A stretch of DNA of 6,663 nt. It comes from Alphaproteobacteria bacterium. GTDB taxonomy: Bacteria; Pseudomonadota; Alphaproteobacteria; Thalassobaculales; Thalassobaculaceae. Every line of letters begins with the position of its first letter. The first letter of the stretch is position 1. The notes beneath the pieces were generated by a model, which worked only from the letters and a program-made list of their open reading frames with translations, had not been told where the DNA came from and did no database searches. Position numbers and translations under genes: made by a program. Below, piece after piece: positions 4,348-6,663 of this stretch. The stretch is from positions 1-6,663 of the forward strand of contig JAPKDN010000183.1 of NCBI GenBank assembly GCA_028822575.1. The letters run 5' to 3'.

Positions 4348-6321
4348 ATGACACATTGCCCTAAAGGCGATAAGCGCTTTACGATTGGCGTTGTCGCAGA
4401 CACCCACGTGAATGAGAAGGAGGATTTTTCTGCCTCTCCTTATCCGGCGAATGCTGAAGCGAACCCGCGCGCCCGCTATATTTTCAGCCAAATGGAACAA
4501 GCCAAGCCGGAATTCATCGTGCATTTGGGCGATATGGTAAACCCGGTCCCAGAACTACCGAGTTACAATGAGGCTGCAGAAAATTTTAATAATATCGCCA
4601 ACGAGTTGAATAGACCGCTCTATCTCGTGCCCGGAAACCACGACATTGGCGACAAACCGGTCAGTTGGATGCCTGCTGGTAGGGTAAATGAAGAATATAT
4701 CACGCTTTATGAGAAATATTTCGGCAAACATTATTTTTCTTATGATCATCTGGAGTGCCATTTCATCATCATTAATGCGCCTTTGATTAACGTTGGTGGC
4801 GACGTTGAAGAAGAACAGGCGCGATGGCTTGAGGCGGACCTAGCTCAGAACGCTGATAAGCGTATTTTCATGTTCAGCCATTATCCAATTTATGTTTCTG
4901 ATCCGGAAGAACCGGAAACTTATGATAATATTGGTGAACCGGGCCGCAGCTGGCTGTTGGAATTGATCCATCGCTACAAGCCCGAAGCTGTGCTTACCGG
5001 ACATGTTCATAATTTTTGGTACGATTTTATTGGCGAGACGGAATACTATCTGTTGCCCGCCACGAGTTTCGTCCGCCACGATTATTCGGAGATGTACCGG
5101 ATCGACGGCGGCGATCAGCAGGGACGAAACGATTCGGCCAAACTGGGTCATATGATGCTCGATATCTATGAAACCGGTCATGTCGCCCATTGCTATCGTA
5201 GTCATGGCGGTCGCATGGAGCTGGGGGGACAGCGGCCTTCGCCAGTGGCCCCTTTACCACATACAAAACTCAGTACGGTCGACGATTTATTCGTTGATAT
5301 GCGCCATGCTTGGGCGGAGGAAATGACAGTTTCACCGTCTGGAGCCATAGATGAATTTGGGCGTAAGACGGCTCGCAACGATTACACCTTGATGGCGATG
5401 TGGGAAATGGGTTTAAAGGGGCTTCGCGTCCCAACCCAGGACTTGGTCGACGCCAAAACACGTCGCCGTATGGGAATCATGAAATCCGTCGGTCATTTGT
5501 TCCATGTCTATAAATACGGCATGCCGAACGACTCAGAATTGGCCTTGCTCAGCGCAAATAGCCATCTTGTGGATCGACTTGAATTGGTGTTGGGATGGGA
5601 CGATGTCCCAAGGCTGGCTAATGACATCAAAGCCTTGAAGCAGGCTACCGGTATTTCAATCTACCTATCTCGTGTCAATCGCAAGGACGCCGCGAAGATG
5701 TCCGGTGGACGTTATAACCACCTTATTAGCCATGGTTTTAGTTTCGCGGAGTTGGACGAATTGGAAGCTTTCGCCAAGGCTAATCCAGATGTTGTCGATG
5801 GGGTTCAGTTTACAATCCCCAGAAGCGAGGAGCCTTGGAATGCGTGTTTGACGCTGCGCGAATTTCGGGACCGCTCAAACCTGGGCGCGGTTTTATACGT
5901 AAAAAATACAGAAGCAAGCCCAGCGGAAACATTTAATGACGACGTCGCCAACGCGCAACGTTTCGCTGCAGCGACGCTCGCTGGGGTAGGCCATCAAGTG
6001 CCGGTCATTCTGGATACCTTCGATGATATCGACCGAGGTTATTTTACCCGGACCGGATTGGTGGACCGGCGATTTAATCCACGCCTTGCCGGACAACTGT
6101 TGTCGCTGATCATGTTGAAGTTGAATGGACAGGACTGGAGCACGGTGAAGTCTGGGTTTATTCGGAACGATCAGGGCATCAGTTTATCAATAGCTGAATC
6201 CGACGCGCAACTGGAAGTCGGCGCGAAATGGACCTGTCCGGAAACAAGAAGAAGCGGTACCGGTGCAAGCAATCAAGACTTGCCGCAAGGGCGTTTGATT
6301 GTTGTTGAACGCGGGTGGTGA
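4348..6321 (+). CDS. Calcineurin-like metallophosphoesterase with a large C-terminal domain
   Basis: A 657-residue cytoplasmic protein without signal peptide. Residues 10-280 form a calcineurin-like phosphoesterase with the full metal-binding set: Asp18-x-His20 (VADTHV), Gly61-Asp62 (HLGDMV), GNHD at 96-99, His178 (FSHYP) and GHVH at 218-221. These bind two metal ions and hydrolyse phosphomono- or diesters; the layout recalls CpdA/Icc-like enzymes, but the substrate is unknown. Residues about 310-620 form a second domain with alternating strands and helices, including HGFSFAELDELEAFAKANPD, DVVDGVQFTIP, PVILDTFDDIDRGYF and VDRRFNPR, which suggests a TIM barrel like those of sugar-isomerase or glycosidase types (inference). 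The last 35 residues look disordered. The start has GAGGAA 8 bases upstream. A crotonase gene follows 115 bases later on the same strand. Confidence 0.88.
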   Translation: MTHCPKGDKRFTIGVVADTHVNEKEDFSASPYPANAEANPRARYIFSQMEQAKPEFIVHLGDMVNPVPELPSYNEAAENFNNIANELNRPLYLVPGNHDIGDKPVSWMPAGRVNEEYITLYEKYFGKHYFSYDHLECHFIIINAPLINVGGDVEEEQARWLEADLAQNADKRIFMFSHYPIYVSDPEEPETYDNIGEPGRSWLLELIHRYKPEAVLTGHVHNFWYDFIGETEYYLLPATSFVRHDYSEMYRIDGGDQQGRNDSAKLGHMMLDIYETGHVAHCYRSHGGRMELGGQRPSPVAPLPHTKLSTVDDLFVDMRHAWAEEMTVSPSGAIDEFGRKTARNDYTLMAMWEMGLKGLRVPTQDLVDAKTRRRMGIMKSVGHLFHVYKYGMPNDSELALLSANSHLVDRLELVLGWDDVPRLANDIKALKQATGISIYLSRVNRKDAAKMSGGRYNHLISHGFSFAELDELEAFAKANPDVVDGVQFTIPRSEEPWNACLTLREFRDRSNLGAVLYVKNTEASPAETFNDDVANAQRFAAATLAGVGHQVPVILDTFDDIDRGYFTRTGLVDRRFNPRLAGQLLSLIMLKLNGQDWSTVKSGFIRNDQGISLSIAESDAQLEVGAKWTCPETRRSGTGASNQDLPQGRLIVVERGW

Positions 6322-6436
6322 ACGTTTGGTCTCAAGTCAGAAGTGAAGTGTTTGACTGGAATCGCATGATGGTTGCCCTAACCCGCAAGAAGCATAGGTT
6401 GCTTAGGTAACAACAAAAAGAGCGAGAGCGCGGACG

Positions 6437-6663
6437 ATGAATTACGAAGAGATCCTCTAAGAAATCGCGGACGGCATTGCGACTATTACCTTGAACCGTC
6501 CGCAAGTTATGAACGCGATATCGCCCAGTATAGAGGCCGAAATGCACCGTGCTTTTGACGAAGCGGACGCTGACCGCGATGTTCGGGTGATTATATTGAC
6601 CGGCGCTGGCACCGCGTTCAGTTCGGGTTATGATCAAGGGCCGAGCGGAACACTGTCCTTGGG
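6437..6663 (+). pseudogene. Enoyl-CoA hydratase/isomerase family, 5' part, with in-frame TAA
   Basis: The ATG begins MNYEEIL, then TAA at 6458-6460, then EIADGIATITLNRPQVMNAI in the same frame, running on without further stops to the right edge of the window. The pattern D-G-I-A-x-I-T-L-N-R-P-x-x-x-N-A, then VRVIILTGAGTAFSSGYD, is the start of the crotonase fold, with the first oxyanion-hole segment at AFSSGYD. These enzymes hydrate or isomerise enoyl-CoA thioesters in fatty-acid and aromatic degradation. The TAA probably replaces a TAT or TAC tyrosine codon, typical of family N-termini such as x-I-x-Y-E. No downstream start would keep the first beta strand, since the next ATG is at 6509. Either a recent nonsense mutation or a sequencing error. 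The rest of the gene lies outside. Confidence 0.75.

Noticed and set aside
2754..6460. A recoded TAA shared by the terminase and crotonase genes
   Set aside because: The terminase frame has a second TAA and is truncated, and the intact genes here use TAA as a normal stop (2903-3541) so recoding is not supported.
1..6663. CRISPR array, tRNA or rRNA gene
   Set aside because: No regularly spaced repeats, no tRNA-like cloverleaf arms and no rRNA-like sequence were seen on reading both strands.

Overview
The window looks like an accessory, partly decayed stretch of an alphaproteobacterial chromosome. That placement is an inference from the style of the phage-derived cassette, the MaoC and crotonase lipid-type genes and the GC-rich coding; no rRNA or other phylogenetic marker is present. 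The region is a mosaic: intact metabolic or redox genes sit between remnants of insertion sequences and a prophage-like cassette, and at least three genes carry stops or frameshifts.

Left part (about 1-1413, plus strand): an AhpD-like alkylhydroperoxidase-related protein whose reading frame crosses an in-frame TGA at 1060-1062. The TGA sits exactly at the second cysteine of the AhpD CxxC motif (C-Y-Y-U, with Glu at -12 from the first Cys and His at +4 from the TGA). It is followed at the right distance by a small hairpin with G in the second loop position, as expected of a bacterial SECIS element. I read 313-1413 as one 366-residue selenoprotein gene, not as two genes. This is the most interesting feature of the window.

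Middle part (about 1414-2482, minus strand genes): a palindrome-rich patch that may be an IS remnant, an N-terminal fragment resembling large helicase-like proteins of defence or restriction type, a complete MaoC-like hot-dog hydratase gene, and the C-terminal remnant of an IS66-type transposase with one probable element end.

Phage-like cassette (about 2733-3798, plus strand): a terminase small-subunit fragment stopped at codon 8, an intact conserved phage-associated gene, and a short HGG-type zinc-ribbon-like gene broken by a frameshift.

Right part (about 3799-6663, plus strand): a gene-poor stretch, a doubtful 66-residue ORF, a 657-residue calcineurin-like metallophosphoesterase fused to a C-terminal domain that looks TIM-barrel-like, and the 5' end of an enoyl-CoA hydratase/isomerase gene with an in-frame TAA at codon 8. 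No shared pathway can be shown for these genes. The selenoprotein, MaoC protein and phosphoesterase appear functional; much of the DNA between them is decaying mobile material.
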